This document shows positions 26,547-34,701 of a stretch of 38,532 nucleotides of DNA, piece by piece. The position numbers and the translations under genes are program-made. How positions within the stretch are numbered: position 1 is the first letter of the stretch; each line of letters opens with the position of its first letter. The DNA is taken from NCBI GenBank assembly GCA_964569425.1, contig CAZMVD010000028.1, forward strand, positions 1-38,532. Reading direction: 5' to 3'. The notes beneath the pieces are model-generated. The model searched no databases. It was not told the DNA's origin and was given only the letters and a program-made list of their open reading frames with translations. This stretch comes from JACQXM01 sp964569425 (GTDB taxonomy: Bacteria; Planctomycetota; Phycisphaerae; UBA1845).

Positions 26547-27170
26547 ATGAGCATTGCTGCAGAATTGACCGTCACGCGAGAGGCGAGTGCCGAGCGCGCG
26601 GACGCCTTCTATGACGCGTTCTATCGCGACGGCGGTTGGAAGTATTCATACTGGCGCGAGTTCCTGTGGCATCGTCGGCACGTGGTGAAGCGCTTTGCGC
26701 TGCGCAAGGGAATGCGCCTGCTGGAGGTGGCGTGCGGCAACGGGTTTCACACCGACCTGTTCCGCCGCATGGGGTTTGCGAGCGTCGGGGTAGACCGCTC
26801 CTCGGCGGGTATCGAATGGGCGCGCGCGCACTATCCGAAATCGGTGTACCACCGCGCGGACATCACGGGCGACATGCCCGTGGAACCGGGATCCTTTGAG
26901 GTGGTGCTGGCGCGGGGGTGCAGCCACTACCATTACGACTTGCGATCGCCACAAGCCATGGACACCTCCCGGCGAATCCTGACGCTACTTCAGCCGGGTG
27001 GCGTGTTCATTCTGGTGATCGTCAGCGATCTGTCCGGGCGGCGCGAGCCGGACAAAGTGTGGCAGAACACGCTGGACGATTACGAGCGCCATTTCTCGTC
27101 ATTTGGTGAACGCTGGTCGGTCGATTGGCACAAAGGCGTGGCCATCTGCGGTCTGTACCGTACGGCGTGA
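26547..27170 (+). CDS. Class I SAM-dependent methyltransferase
   Basis: A 207-residue methyltransferase. The SAM-binding motif I LLEVACGNGFHTDLF is near residue 62, the acidic end of strand 2 follows in VGVDRSSAGI, then YHRADITGDMPV, and the motif IV region VVLARGCSHYHYDL. The end lacks an extra substrate domain. ATG 26547 is preferred over earlier in-frame codons because the SAM fold begins there with normal spacing; GAGG lies about 11 nt upstream. Neighbouring genes do not reveal the acceptor. Confidence 0.85.
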   Translation: MSIAAELTVTREASAERADAFYDAFYRDGGWKYSYWREFLWHRRHVVKRFALRKGMRLLEVACGNGFHTDLFRRMGFASVGVDRSSAGIEWARAHYPKSVYHRADITGDMPVEPGSFEVVLARGCSHYHYDLRSPQAMDTSRRILTLLQPGGVFILVIVSDLSGRREPDKVWQNTLDDYERHFSSFGERWSVDWHKGVAICGLYRTA

Positions 27171-27173
27171 TGG

Positions 27174-27185
27174 GGGCCCGGGCCC
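27174..27185. terminator. GC palindrome between convergent genes
   Basis: GGGCCCGGGCCC, a perfect 12-bp palindrome, occupies most of the 19-bp gap between the methyltransferase stop and the LON-domain gene stop. It could act as a bidirectional terminator but has no T-run, and a palindrome without a loop folds poorly. Low support. Confidence 0.25.
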
Positions 27186-27189
27186 TCTC

Positions 27190-27867
27190 CTAATTCAAAC
27201 TCACCGGCGGCGGCCATCCGCCCCCTTTCTTCCCTACGACGCCGCGCATCCGAGCGCGCAGGTAGCGCGTCAGAATGCGCACGCGAACGGACAGCAACGG
27301 CTCCGCCAGCACCTGTTGTTTCAACTCGCAGTCCTGCGCCGCCAACAGGTAATAGGCCAGGAGATCCACGAGCATGGCAAGCCCACCGCCGGACGTCTTG
27401 TTGGCGATGCGATCGAAGGTTTCGCGTGTACCCAGCGGTTCGAGTCCGCATTGATCAAGGAGTGTGCGGATGGTCTGCACCGCCTCCGCGGCCTGTGATT
27501 CGTCCACGTCGTGGACGGTCGTGGCCGCGCTGAGTGCGGCCATGCGATATGGTGCGGTATGCTCTTCTTCGACGATGCGGGCGCGAATGGTGCCCAGGAG
27601 CATGACGTTGTAGCGGCCGTCCTCCAGGCGCTGGTGCTCGATCACGCGACCTACGCACACGGTGGGATGAATGGGCGCGTGGTTGGTGAGATAAAGGGGT
27701 TCGAAGTCCCGTTGCAGCAGGGCGACGGCGATCAATCGCTCCGGACTCGGCCGGGCCAGTACGGCGCGCATCATGACGCGATAGCGCTCCTCGAACACGT
27801 GCAATGGCAGCACGACGCCGGGCAACAATACACAGCCGGGTAAGGGAAACAAAGGCACCAACGCCAT
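27190..27867 (-). CDS. LON substrate-binding domain protein (no protease domain)
   Basis: A 225-residue protein consisting only of the N-terminal LON domain. It opens LVPLFPLPGCVLLPGVVLPLHVFEERYR, the signature of the family, followed by GRVIEHQRLEDGRYNVMLLGTIRARIVEE. A helical C-terminal part follows (TFDRIANKTSGGGLAMLVDLLAYYLLAA). It has neither an AAA+ domain nor the Ser-Lys protease domain of Lon. Such stand-alone proteins are common but their role is unclear; a substrate adaptor role is inference. It converges with the methyltransferase and is divergent from the uracil-DNA glycosylase gene. Confidence 0.88.
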   Translation of the reverse strand: MALVPLFPLPGCVLLPGVVLPLHVFEERYRVMMRAVLARPSPERLIAVALLQRDFEPLYLTNHAPIHPTVCVGRVIEHQRLEDGRYNVMLLGTIRARIVEEEHTAPYRMAALSAATTVHDVDESQAAEAVQTIRTLLDQCGLEPLGTRETFDRIANKTSGGGLAMLVDLLAYYLLAAQDCELKQQVLAEPLLSVRVRILTRYLRARMRGVVGKKGGGWPPPVSLN

Positions 27868-28115
27868 GGGGGCTCCCTTTTGTGGTATGCGAAACAGGCT
27901 CGGTGCGGCGGTAGCACGCGCCGGCCATGAGCTTCGACGTCAATCGGCGTTTCGCCGCTGGATACAACACCTCCGTCGGCAGATGGTAGGAGCACTGCGG
28001 GGGCGACGGCAACTGTGGCTTTCGGGGCGTCCGGGTGCTCTTGGATGGCTCCCGTCGACACCCCATTGCGAGAACGTCGCCGCCGGTTAAGGTGAACGCG
28101 GCGCGGAGACGGATC

Positions 28116-28973
28116 ATGGTTCAGGACGACCTGCGTCGCGCGGTGCGACAGCATCTGGTGACCGATCGACTGCTTGGCGTGCGGAGCATTCCCATGGCGC
28201 CGTTGCGGCGGGTGGTGGATGCCGGCACGCGTGAACCGGCGGCACCAACGGCCGGCACAAGTACGGGCAAGGCCGGTCCCGCTCGCCCGACCGTCGGCGG
28301 CCGCGTGCCAGCGAGTGCCGCGGTGCCTATTTCGTCGGCCCACACACGTCCCGGCGCCGACGCCCTGGCTGCCGCCGAGCGGCTCCGCGTGCTCGACGAG
28401 ACTCAGGTCAAGGGCTGCCGCAAGTGTGCGTTGAGTGAAAAGCGAACGCAGACGGTGTTTGGTCAGGGACATCCGGCGCCTCGGCTGGTCTTTGTGGGCG
28501 AGGGGCCGGGCTACGATGAAGACCAGCAGGGACTGGCCTTTGTGGGGGCAGCCGGGCAGTTGCTGACCAAGATGATTTCGGCGATGGGGCTCTCGCGCGA
28601 CGAGGTGTATATCTGCAATGTCGTGAAGTGCCGCCCGCCGGGTAACCGCACGCCGACGGCCGAGGAAATCCTCGCGTGCAACCCGTATCTGCGCGAGCAA
28701 CTGGACATCCTGCGGCCCGAGGTGGTTGTGGCGCTGGGGGCACCGGCGGCGAAAACGCTGCTCCACACCGCGGAGTCGATCGGGAGGCTGCGCGGTCAGT
28801 GGCATGAGTATTTCCCCTCGGGAGTCCAAGGCATGGGGCCGTCGATTCCGTGCCTGCCGACCTATCACCCGGCGTATCTGTTGCGGACCCCCGCGGACAA
28901 GCGCAAGAGTTGGGATGACTTGCAGATGGTCATGGCGCGGCTGGGCCTTCCGGTTCCTGCGGCCAAGACGTAA
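28116..28973 (+). CDS. Uracil-DNA glycosylase, family 4 (iron-sulfur)
   Basis: Removes uracil from DNA to start base excision repair. The 285-residue protein begins at ATG 28116 with GGAG 8 nt upstream. Residues 1-75 are low-complexity and Ala/Pro/Thr-rich, a frequent N-terminal extension in this family. Then come the iron-sulfur ligands CRKC, the catalytic-site motif GEGPGYDEDQQG, CNVVKCRPPGNRTPTAEEILACNPYL with two further cysteines, and HPAYLLR near the C-terminus. Four cysteines in these positions coordinate the 4Fe-4S cluster. thyX follows 125 bp downstream; together they limit uracil in DNA, although cotranscription is not shown. Confidence 0.93.
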   Translation: MVQDDLRRAVRQHLVTDRLLGVRSIPMAPLRRVVDAGTREPAAPTAGTSTGKAGPARPTVGGRVPASAAVPISSAHTRPGADALAAAERLRVLDETQVKGCRKCALSEKRTQTVFGQGHPAPRLVFVGEGPGYDEDQQGLAFVGAAGQLLTKMISAMGLSRDEVYICNVVKCRPPGNRTPTAEEILACNPYLREQLDILRPEVVVALGAPAAKTLLHTAESIGRLRGQWHEYFPSGVQGMGPSIPCLPTYHPAYLLRTPADKRKSWDDLQMVMARLGLPVPAAKT

Positions 28974-28987
28974 GGGCATCGTTGAAT

Positions 28988-29056
28988 CGCAAATCCGAGC
29001 GTCGGGCCGTTTAGACGGCGCCCGGGCGCACCTGTAGAGCGACCGTCGGGTTTGCG
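28988..29056 (+). promoter_or_regulatory. Structured RNA candidate upstream of thyX
   Basis: CGCAAATCCGA (28988-28998) pairs with TCGGGTTTGCG (29046-29056) through 11 bp including one G-U pair. It encloses a GCCGT-TTAG-ACGGC hairpin (29006-29019) and an overlapping palindrome GCGCCCGGGCGC (29018-29029). The closed multi-helix layout could be a riboswitch-like leader, an uncatalogued motif, or the 3' structure of the upstream gene. The thyX Shine-Dalgarno GGGAGG (29088-29093) lies 32 nt further on. I do not match it to a known riboswitch. Confidence 0.35.
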
Positions 29057-29098
29057 TGTGCCGAGAGGGGCCGGTATATCTCAGCCCGGGAGGTTAGC

Positions 29099-29875
29099 AT
29101 GAAAGTCATTCGACAGCCCAGCGTGTTTCTGGTGGGGCGCCAGGCCTTGGATCAATCGGAAATTTCGCGCTTTCTGCAGGCGCATGGGGTCGATCATTGG
29201 TCCACCGACACTGAAGTGCCCGCTGAGGTTCTGCCGGAAATTGCCGGCCGGCTCTGCTACATGAGTTTCGCACGCCCCCGGCCCGGCGGCAACGACGCCT
29301 ATCTCGGCCACATTAAAGAGGTGGGCCACGGCAGCGTGCTCGAACACACGGTGTTCAATTTCATTATCACCGGCGTTTCGCGGTCGTTCACGCACGAGCT
29401 GGTGCGGCATCGAGCGGGTTTCGGGTATTCGCAGCTCTCGCAGCGCTACGTAGATGAATCGGTGGCCGACTTTGTGGAGCCCGACTGCATCGGCGACGAC
29501 GCGGAGCTGCACGAAGTGTGGCGGTCGGCGGTCGAACACGCACAACAGGCCTATGTGCGGTTGGTGGACGGACTGCAAGCGAAGTTCGCCCAAGTCGAGG
29601 ACAAGACGTTGCGCCGCAAGTTGGCCCGGCAGGCGGCCCGCTCGGTGCTGCCTAACGCGACGGAGACCAAGATCTTCGTGACAGCGAATGCACGGGCTCT
29701 TCGCCATTTCGTTGAGTTACGCTGCAATGAACATGCTGAAACCGAGATTCGCGTGGTGGCCGCACTGATGCTGGAAGTGCTGCGGCGTGAGGCACCCCAT
29801 TTGTTCAACGATTATGAATTGATTGATCTTCCTGATGGTACGCGAGCGGCGCGGACGCGACATTCCAAGGTGTAG
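29099..29875 (+). CDS. thyX: FAD-dependent thymidylate synthase
   Basis: Makes dTMP from dUMP using methylenetetrahydrofolate and FADH2. The 258-residue protein carries GHGSVLEHTVFNF, then the family signature RHRAGFGYSQLSQRY (RHR at residues 103-105, with eight residues before the Ser rather than the canonical seven; this spacing occurs in other ThyX proteins), and in the C-terminal half RSVLPNATETKIFVTANARALRHFVELR with the catalytic nucleophile region, typical of ThyX. GGGAGG lies 5 nt before the ATG. No thyA is in the window. The start follows a potentially structured leader. Confidence 0.95.
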   Translation: MKVIRQPSVFLVGRQALDQSEISRFLQAHGVDHWSTDTEVPAEVLPEIAGRLCYMSFARPRPGGNDAYLGHIKEVGHGSVLEHTVFNFIITGVSRSFTHELVRHRAGFGYSQLSQRYVDESVADFVEPDCIGDDAELHEVWRSAVEHAQQAYVRLVDGLQAKFAQVEDKTLRRKLARQAARSVLPNATETKIFVTANARALRHFVELRCNEHAETEIRVVAALMLEVLRREAPHLFNDYELIDLPDGTRAARTRHSKV

Positions 29876-30180
29876 CCGCCGTGGTGCTGGTCCTGAGGTC
29901 TGAGATTCCACCCGTTTGAAGATCAGCCTCTGAGGAGTATTGCAACCGCGATAGGCGGCGACGAGGAGTTGCAGATAAACCTGAAGCGGTCGTTCGGTTA
30001 CTCAAGCCTGATTCATGAACCGCATTCGGCACGGAACTTGCAGGGGGATTGGGTGTCTCAGGCGGTGCGGGATGCTGGGGGATGCCGAATCATTGGCCTT
30101 GAAACGATCGATCTTGCCGGGGTAACCGATATTCAGAGACCGGGATTCAGTCTCGATGGCTTGGACAGGAGTGGTGCACC
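29876..30180. other. Regulatory gap between thyX and the aminotransferase
   Basis: A 305-bp stretch with no supported gene. An open frame (29969-30289) overlaps the aminotransferase start and has no family likeness. The gap holds a sigma-54-type promoter (30027-30042) and, 90-135 bp upstream of it, an imperfect inverted pair (TCCTGAGGTCTGA at 29891-29903 and TCAGCCTCTGAGGA at 29922-29935) at the distance expected for an activator-binding site. Confidence 0.45.
30027..30042 (+). promoter_or_regulatory. Sigma-54-type (-24/-12) promoter before the aminotransferase
   Basis: CGGCACGGAACTTGCA has GG and GC separated by exactly 10 bp and matches the sigma-54 consensus TGGCACG-N4-TTGCA at every defined position except the first (C for T). 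The predicted start is near 30053, about 128 nt before the aminotransferase ATG. A sigma-54 activator gene is 8 kb away. Confidence 0.6.
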
Positions 30181-31503
30181 ATGCTGGGGATCAAAACGGA
30201 AGGCAGTGCGGATCGCAGTGGCGATGGCTGGATCGGTCCTGCCCCGGCCATTCAAACGGCGCTGCCCGGGCCGCTGGCGAAGGGCCTGATACAACGCGAT
30301 GAAACGCTTTGCTCCCCAGCCAATACGAGGGACTATCCCCTGGTTGTGCGCCGCGCGCTCGGCTCTGTGGTGGAAGACGTGGACGGCAACCGCTTTCTCG
30401 ATTTTGCCGCGGGAATCGCGGTGTGCGCGACCGGTCATTGCCATCCGAAAGTAGTGGCGGCGATCGAGGAGCAGGCGCGCAACCTGATCCATATCTGCGG
30501 CAGCGACTTCTACTACCCTGTGATGGTCGAGTTGATGGAGAAGCTGGCCGAGATTACGCCCGGCGCGCCGAAAAAACGTGTCCTCCTCACCAACAGCGGC
30601 GCGGAAGCGGTGGAAGCCGCCTTCAAGATATCGCGACACCACACCAATCGGAAATGGGTGATTGCGTTCTACGGCGCGTTTCACGGTCGAACCATGGGGG
30701 CGTTGTCGCTGACCAGTTCGAAGGCGCGGCAACGGGAACGATTCGGCCCGCTGATTCCCATGGTGGCCCATGTTCCGTACGGATCTGTCGAGGCGATAGA
30801 GAAATACCTGTTCCGCACGCAGATGGCGCCGAATGAGGTCGCGGCCGTCTTTGTCGAGTCGATTCAGGGAGAGGGGGGGTACGTCATTCCCGACCCCGCG
30901 TTCCTGCCCGCGCTGCGTGCCCTGTGCGACAAGCACGGCATTCTGCTGGTGTGCGACGAGATTCAGTCGGGCACCGGCCGAACCGGAAAGTGGTTTGCCT
31001 TCGAGCATTTCGGCGTCGTGCCGGATATCGTGCTCATGGCCAAGGGACTGGCTAGCGGAATGCCGTTGGGGGCGGTCATCACCAGCACCGACATCATGGA
31101 TTGGCCGCAGGGGGCGCAGGGGAGCACCTTCGGCGGCAATCCGGTCTGCTGCGCCGCGGCGCTGGCGACGTTGAAGCTTGTCGAATCCCAGTTCATGGCC
31201 AACGCCGAGAAGCTGGGACATCGGCTGCGTACGCGGCTCAACACGATCGCAGAGTCACGCAAGGTGCTTTCCAACGTGCGCGGGCTGGGACTGATGTGCG
31301 GCGCCGACGTGGTCAACCGCAAGAGCGGCCAGGGCGACGCGAAGCTTCGGGAACGAATCCTCAAGGGCGCGTTTGAGCGCGGGCTGGTCCTGCTGGGGTG
31401 CGGGGAATACAGCATCCGCTTCTGTCCGCCACTGTGCATCAACGAAGCACAACTGGATGTGGGCTTGACTTTGCTGGATGAGACAATTGCCACACTAACT
31501 TGA
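30181..31503 (+). CDS. Class III PLP-dependent aminotransferase (GABA/ornithine-type)
   Basis: A 440-residue aminotransferase that moves an omega-amino group, such as from 4-aminobutyrate or ornithine, to 2-oxoglutarate. The motifs follow the class III order: FLDFAAGIAVCATGHCHP, TNSGAEAVEAAFK, AFHGRTMGALSLT, VESIQGEGGY, CDEIQSGTGRTG with the PLP-contacting D259, and MAKGLASGMPLG with the PLP lysine K288. AGGAG lies about 8 nt before the ATG. It stands alone behind a sigma-54-type promoter, fitting nitrogen or amino acid catabolism. GabT-like specificity is a guess from overall likeness. Confidence 0.9.
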   Translation: MLGIKTEGSADRSGDGWIGPAPAIQTALPGPLAKGLIQRDETLCSPANTRDYPLVVRRALGSVVEDVDGNRFLDFAAGIAVCATGHCHPKVVAAIEEQARNLIHICGSDFYYPVMVELMEKLAEITPGAPKKRVLLTNSGAEAVEAAFKISRHHTNRKWVIAFYGAFHGRTMGALSLTSSKARQRERFGPLIPMVAHVPYGSVEAIEKYLFRTQMAPNEVAAVFVESIQGEGGYVIPDPAFLPALRALCDKHGILLVCDEIQSGTGRTGKWFAFEHFGVVPDIVLMAKGLASGMPLGAVITSTDIMDWPQGAQGSTFGGNPVCCAAALATLKLVESQFMANAEKLGHRLRTRLNTIAESRKVLSNVRGLGLMCGADVVNRKSGQGDAKLRERILKGAFERGLVLLGCGEYSIRFCPPLCINEAQLDVGLTLLDETIATLT

Positions 31504-31667
31504 GGACGGCTCACTTCCTCGCGCGACCGGCTGTGAGGCAGATTGCTTCGGTGCAAACTGCGTTCAGCAGCGAGTGCAGCCAGTCATGCCAGACTATTTC
31601 CGGGCTGACGTTTTCGCTCGTATGTACCGTGAATATCTGAACATCGGCGTTTCGGCCGGTCGTACCG

Positions 31668-31695
31668 TTGACAGGTGCCGACGGCGGACTACAGT
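31668..31695 (+). promoter_or_regulatory. Sigma-70-type promoter for tRNA-Arg
   Basis: A perfect -35 TTGACA (31668-31673), 16-bp spacer and TACAGT (31690-31695) end 11 bp before the mature tRNA 5' end. This is the cleanest -35 element in the window and fits strong tRNA transcription. Confidence 0.7.
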
Positions 31696-31706
31696 CATGC
31701 GCAGTA

Positions 31707-31780
31707 GTCCCCGTGGCACAATTGGATAGCGCGTCGGCCTCCGGAGCCGAAGGTTACAGGTTCGAATCCTGTCGGGGACG
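31707..31780 (+). tRNA. tRNA-Arg (anticodon CCG)
   Basis: A 74-nt cloverleaf. Acceptor arms GTCCCCG (31707-31713) and CGGGGAC (31773-31779) pair fully, with discriminator G. The D arm includes GCAC-AATTGGATA-GCGC, the anticodon stem TCGGC/GCCGA encloses loop CTCCGGA with anticodon CCG (reads CGG), and the T arm is ACAGG-TTCGAAT-CCTGT. CCA is not encoded. A truncated integrase gene lies 116 bp beyond its 3' end. Confidence 0.95.
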
Positions 31781-31858
31781 ATGGACGTAAGTGGCTGAGA
31801 ACGCTGAAGTTACGGCGTTAACCCGCCAGTGTGGCGGCGCGGCTCTGATCGTAGAATA

Positions 31859-31876
31859 CCGGGTAGTACTACCCGG
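31859..31876. repeat. Perfect 18-bp palindrome upstream of the integrase remnant
   Basis: CCGGGTAGTACTACCCGG is perfectly self-complementary. It lies 20 bp before the integrase GTG and 7 bp before its Shine-Dalgarno, so it could be an operator for the integrase, a recombinase core site, or a leftover of the inserted element. No second copy was seen in the window. Confidence 0.6.
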
Positions 31877-31896
31877 GACGATTGGAGGCCGCGACT

Positions 31897-32200
31897 GTGG
31901 CAAACAACGAGCAACCTGTACCACCACTCAAGCGTCACAAACCAAGCGGACAGGCCTACATTCTCATCAAGGGAAATCGTCGTTACTTGGGCAAGTACGG
32001 AACCGCAGAGGCGACGGAACGCTACGGCCGGATCGTGGCCGAACTGGCGGCGAACGGCGGTGCACTTCCCGCGCCCGCGGGAGAAGCAACGGTGTCCGAA
32101 GTTGCCGCGGCGCATCAGCACTACGCGGACGTGTACTACAGCAGGCCGGATGGAACGAAGAGCAACGCAATCGTGAAAATGAGGCTTCCCCTCCGCCCGA
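31897..32200 (+). pseudogene. Truncated tyrosine-recombinase/integrase (N-terminal part only)
   Basis: From a GTG start with GGAGG 8 nt upstream, about 100 residues match the N-terminus of integrases common in planctomycete genomes: PPLKRHKPSGQAYILI, NRRYLGKYGTAEATERYGRIVAE, then VSEVAAAHQHYADVYYSRPDGT and NAIVKMRLPLRPM, which in intact genes continues into the linker and catalytic domain. After residue about 100 the frame stays open to 32574 but the sequence loses the family pattern and runs into the antisense end of the next gene. The catalytic Arg and Tyr regions are therefore missing. The gene lies 116 bp from tRNA-Arg, as expected for a decayed integrated element. The family assignment is from memory of the pattern. 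Confidence 0.65.
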
Positions 32201-32277
32201 TGGCGGTGCTGTCCAGCCGACCTCCTGCGTGTACAGAAGACGGCCATCGTCGGCATTCGCCCGGGCCCATGCCGCAA

Positions 32278-34701
32278 TCACCGCAGCACGTAGAACTGTG
32301 CGAACGCGTAGTCGTCGTTGATCGGTATGGGTATACCGGAAAAGTTGGGAATGTTCAGCCCGGTGATGATCACCGCGCTGACGTTCCTGTCCGACGCGCA
32401 CAGCGACATGGCGTCCTCCGGTACCGGCACACTGATGGTGCGAGTATCCGGCCCACCGGCCGGAAACTGAATGAGGCCGCTGGCCTGGATGCCGACACCG
32501 GGTCTCGCCCGAACGAGTGGGTCGCTGCTCAGCGTCGTGATCCCGGTCGTCCGGATATCGTCCGTGGGCGATGAAACGATCGGCGCACCGTCCAGCAGAA
32601 TCAGACCTTGGTTTTCGTCATTCCTGAGATACCCGACCTCGGAGATACTCAGAAATTTCACGCTCACCGTAGCAGGATTGATGGAGTACACCTCTGTCGC
32701 CTCGCGGTTAATGGTGATCGTGAAGGTCAGTGTGCCGCCGGCTTCCACAGTGGACGGCACGTCCAACCGGACAAGAGGCGCTTCCGGCTGGTCGGACCAG
32801 CCGGGTAGCGCTTCGCAGGGACCGGGCTCGACGCTATCGTCTTCGCGGTGGCCGCTGACCTCGGCGCTCGCCTGGCCGACGAAGGTGTTGCCATCGAAAA
32901 CGCGCACGGAAACCGTCGCCAGCGCGCCGTCGACGACCAGCGCCGGATCGGACACGAAGTAATCGACGCTACCGACGTCACTCGTAAAATCCATGCCGGA
33001 CAGCTGCGTGCCGTCGGAGTCCAGGCCCAGCAATTCACCGACGTCACCGGTCAACGACCATTCATACGTCAATTCGTCTAGGTTTGCCTCTGCGAGATCC
33101 ACGTTGAACGTCACGGATGTATTGTTCTGTGTGATCGTCGCTTCGTCCGGTGAGAGGAGCACGTTGGTCAGCTGCGCGTTCCAGACCTCGGCCGAACGTG
33201 AGTTGCGAAGGTCGAGCAGCACGCGGCCCACGTCGCGGGTTATGCCGGACTGGATCGCCATCCGAATGCTCTCAAGTTCACCGAGACGGGTGAAGAGGGC
33301 TTGCAGCCGATTTCGACTGAATCGTTGCCCGGACCCTTCGTCGTATGCGGTCACGATCGCGTCGATCAGATTCTCGCGATACATCACATTATTGAGCGCG
33401 CGGTCGAGGACGACGTTGACGGCCTCCAGGTAGCCGTCGGTCGTTTCCAGCGAAATCCCCGCGCCCTCAACAATCGGCTGAACAAGCTGGGTCAGCGAGA
33501 ACGTAGCGTTGGGCTGGCTGTCGAATATCGCGATGTTGAGGCCGACGCAGAGCGACTCGGCCAGTGGGACCATGAACTCCATCGTGAACGTTTCAGCCTG
33601 CAATTCCGCGAGCTTGGTCTGCCATTCCTGCTGGACCAACACATAGTCGGGATCGCTGAGGATCGCCGCCGGCGACGACTCGTCGAGTGCCGGACCGATG
33701 AGCACGAGTGTCAGTTCGGTTCTCGATGCGCCCTCCACCGATGCAAGCGCGACAAAATCGCTGATCGCCGGTTGGTAGAATGGTGCCGTGGCGGGGTCCA
33801 GCACGTCGTTCATGTTGATCTCGGGCCGGACGCGTTCGACTGGTGCGACTTCGAACACGGAGCCGAGTTGTTCGACAGGAGAGAGTTCAATACGCGTGCC
33901 GGTTTGGTCATCGAACGCCGACTGGAACACGTAAAAGCATGCCCGGCGCGCGTACGCGTTCGACAGGTTCACCTGCGTGGTGCCCGCCGTCATCAACCGG
34001 GCGCCGCTTTGCGACTCGCGGTCATCGGGATCGATCGTGAGAAACCCGTCTGCTCCATTGATGGACTGCTGCGTGAGCGCGATGGACTTGATTGCCTTGG
34101 CTGATGCACTGCCATTGTTGCCGTCGAGCAGCGTGATTGCCGCGCCCGCCAGCGCAGCGTCGATCGAAGAGTCGCCGTCGCGCAGCGCCATGGCATTGGC
34201 GGCGACTGCAGTTTCGATCACGGTTGCAAGATCTTCACACTCAGTCGACGACGAAATCTCGTTCAACAACTCAGGCATGCGATTGGCAGGCAGCGTCCAG
34301 CCGCCGATCGCGAAGTACAGCAACGCGGCGGCCGTGGACTTGGCATCGATATCCTTCGGGTTGTCGCCGATGCCGATGAAACCGAGCAGGACGGGCGTGT
34401 CGTTCTCATCGACGAGCGCGGCCAGGCCGGGCAGGTTGGTGAGCGACTCCGCATTGTACATGCCGTCGGCGTTGACGGCGGCGCTGCCGGCATGTGTCTC
34501 GACGCGGAGCGTAGCTGGGTCGAGTTCGCTGCCCGCAGGAAGCTGGGCTGTGCCGACGATCGGCATGGGATCGCCGACTACCGGTTCAACTTCTTCGAAG
34601 TCGGGATTGTCGTTAATTGCAGGCCGCATAGGGTCGGCACAACCGACAGCCAGAAAGCTGAACAACAGACAACCCGACCAGCGTCCGAGCGCTTTTCTCA
34701 T
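32278..34701 (-). CDS. Large lipoprotein of unknown function with Ig-like C-terminal part
   Basis: An 807-residue secreted lipoprotein: MRKALGRWSG, a hydrophobic stretch, then LAVGC with the lipidated Cys at residue 21. GAGGAG lies about 8 nt before the ATG. Residues 30-120 look beta-rich (AQLPAGSELDPATLRVETHAGSAAV), and residues about 120-500 are largely helical with no family I recognise. From about residue 520 there are beta-sandwich stretches: SVTFNVDLAEANLDELTYEWSLTG, PKD/Ig-like, and LDVPSTVEAGGTLTFTITINREAT. The final part mentions INDDYAFAQFYVLR. No catalytic motif is evident. Its 3' end borders the integrase remnant. Surface binding or adhesion is possible but inferred. Confidence 0.8.
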   Translation of the reverse strand: MRKALGRWSGCLLFSFLAVGCADPMRPAINDNPDFEEVEPVVGDPMPIVGTAQLPAGSELDPATLRVETHAGSAAVNADGMYNAESLTNLPGLAALVDENDTPVLLGFIGIGDNPKDIDAKSTAAALLYFAIGGWTLPANRMPELLNEISSSTECEDLATVIETAVAANAMALRDGDSSIDAALAGAAITLLDGNNGSASAKAIKSIALTQQSINGADGFLTIDPDDRESQSGARLMTAGTTQVNLSNAYARRACFYVFQSAFDDQTGTRIELSPVEQLGSVFEVAPVERVRPEINMNDVLDPATAPFYQPAISDFVALASVEGASRTELTLVLIGPALDESSPAAILSDPDYVLVQQEWQTKLAELQAETFTMEFMVPLAESLCVGLNIAIFDSQPNATFSLTQLVQPIVEGAGISLETTDGYLEAVNVVLDRALNNVMYRENLIDAIVTAYDEGSGQRFSRNRLQALFTRLGELESIRMAIQSGITRDVGRVLLDLRNSRSAEVWNAQLTNVLLSPDEATITQNNTSVTFNVDLAEANLDELTYEWSLTGDVGELLGLDSDGTQLSGMDFTSDVGSVDYFVSDPALVVDGALATVSVRVFDGNTFVGQASAEVSGHREDDSVEPGPCEALPGWSDQPEAPLVRLDVPSTVEAGGTLTFTITINREATEVYSINPATVSVKFLSISEVGYLRNDENQGLILLDGAPIVSSPTDDIRTTGITTLSSDPLVRARPGVGIQASGLIQFPAGGPDTRTISVPVPEDAMSLCASDRNVSAVIITGLNIPNFSGIPIPINDDYAFAQFYVLR

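Noticed and set aside
27436..27460. CRISPR, rRNA, insertion sequence or toxin-antitoxin modules anywhere in the window
   Set aside because: No regularly spaced repeats, transposase motifs or rRNA-like segments were seen. The only mobile-element trace is the truncated integrase. The coordinates given are only a placeholder for a window-wide statement.
29969..30289. 106-codon ORF before the aminotransferase
   Set aside because: It overlaps the sigma-54 promoter and the aminotransferase start, and resembles no family.
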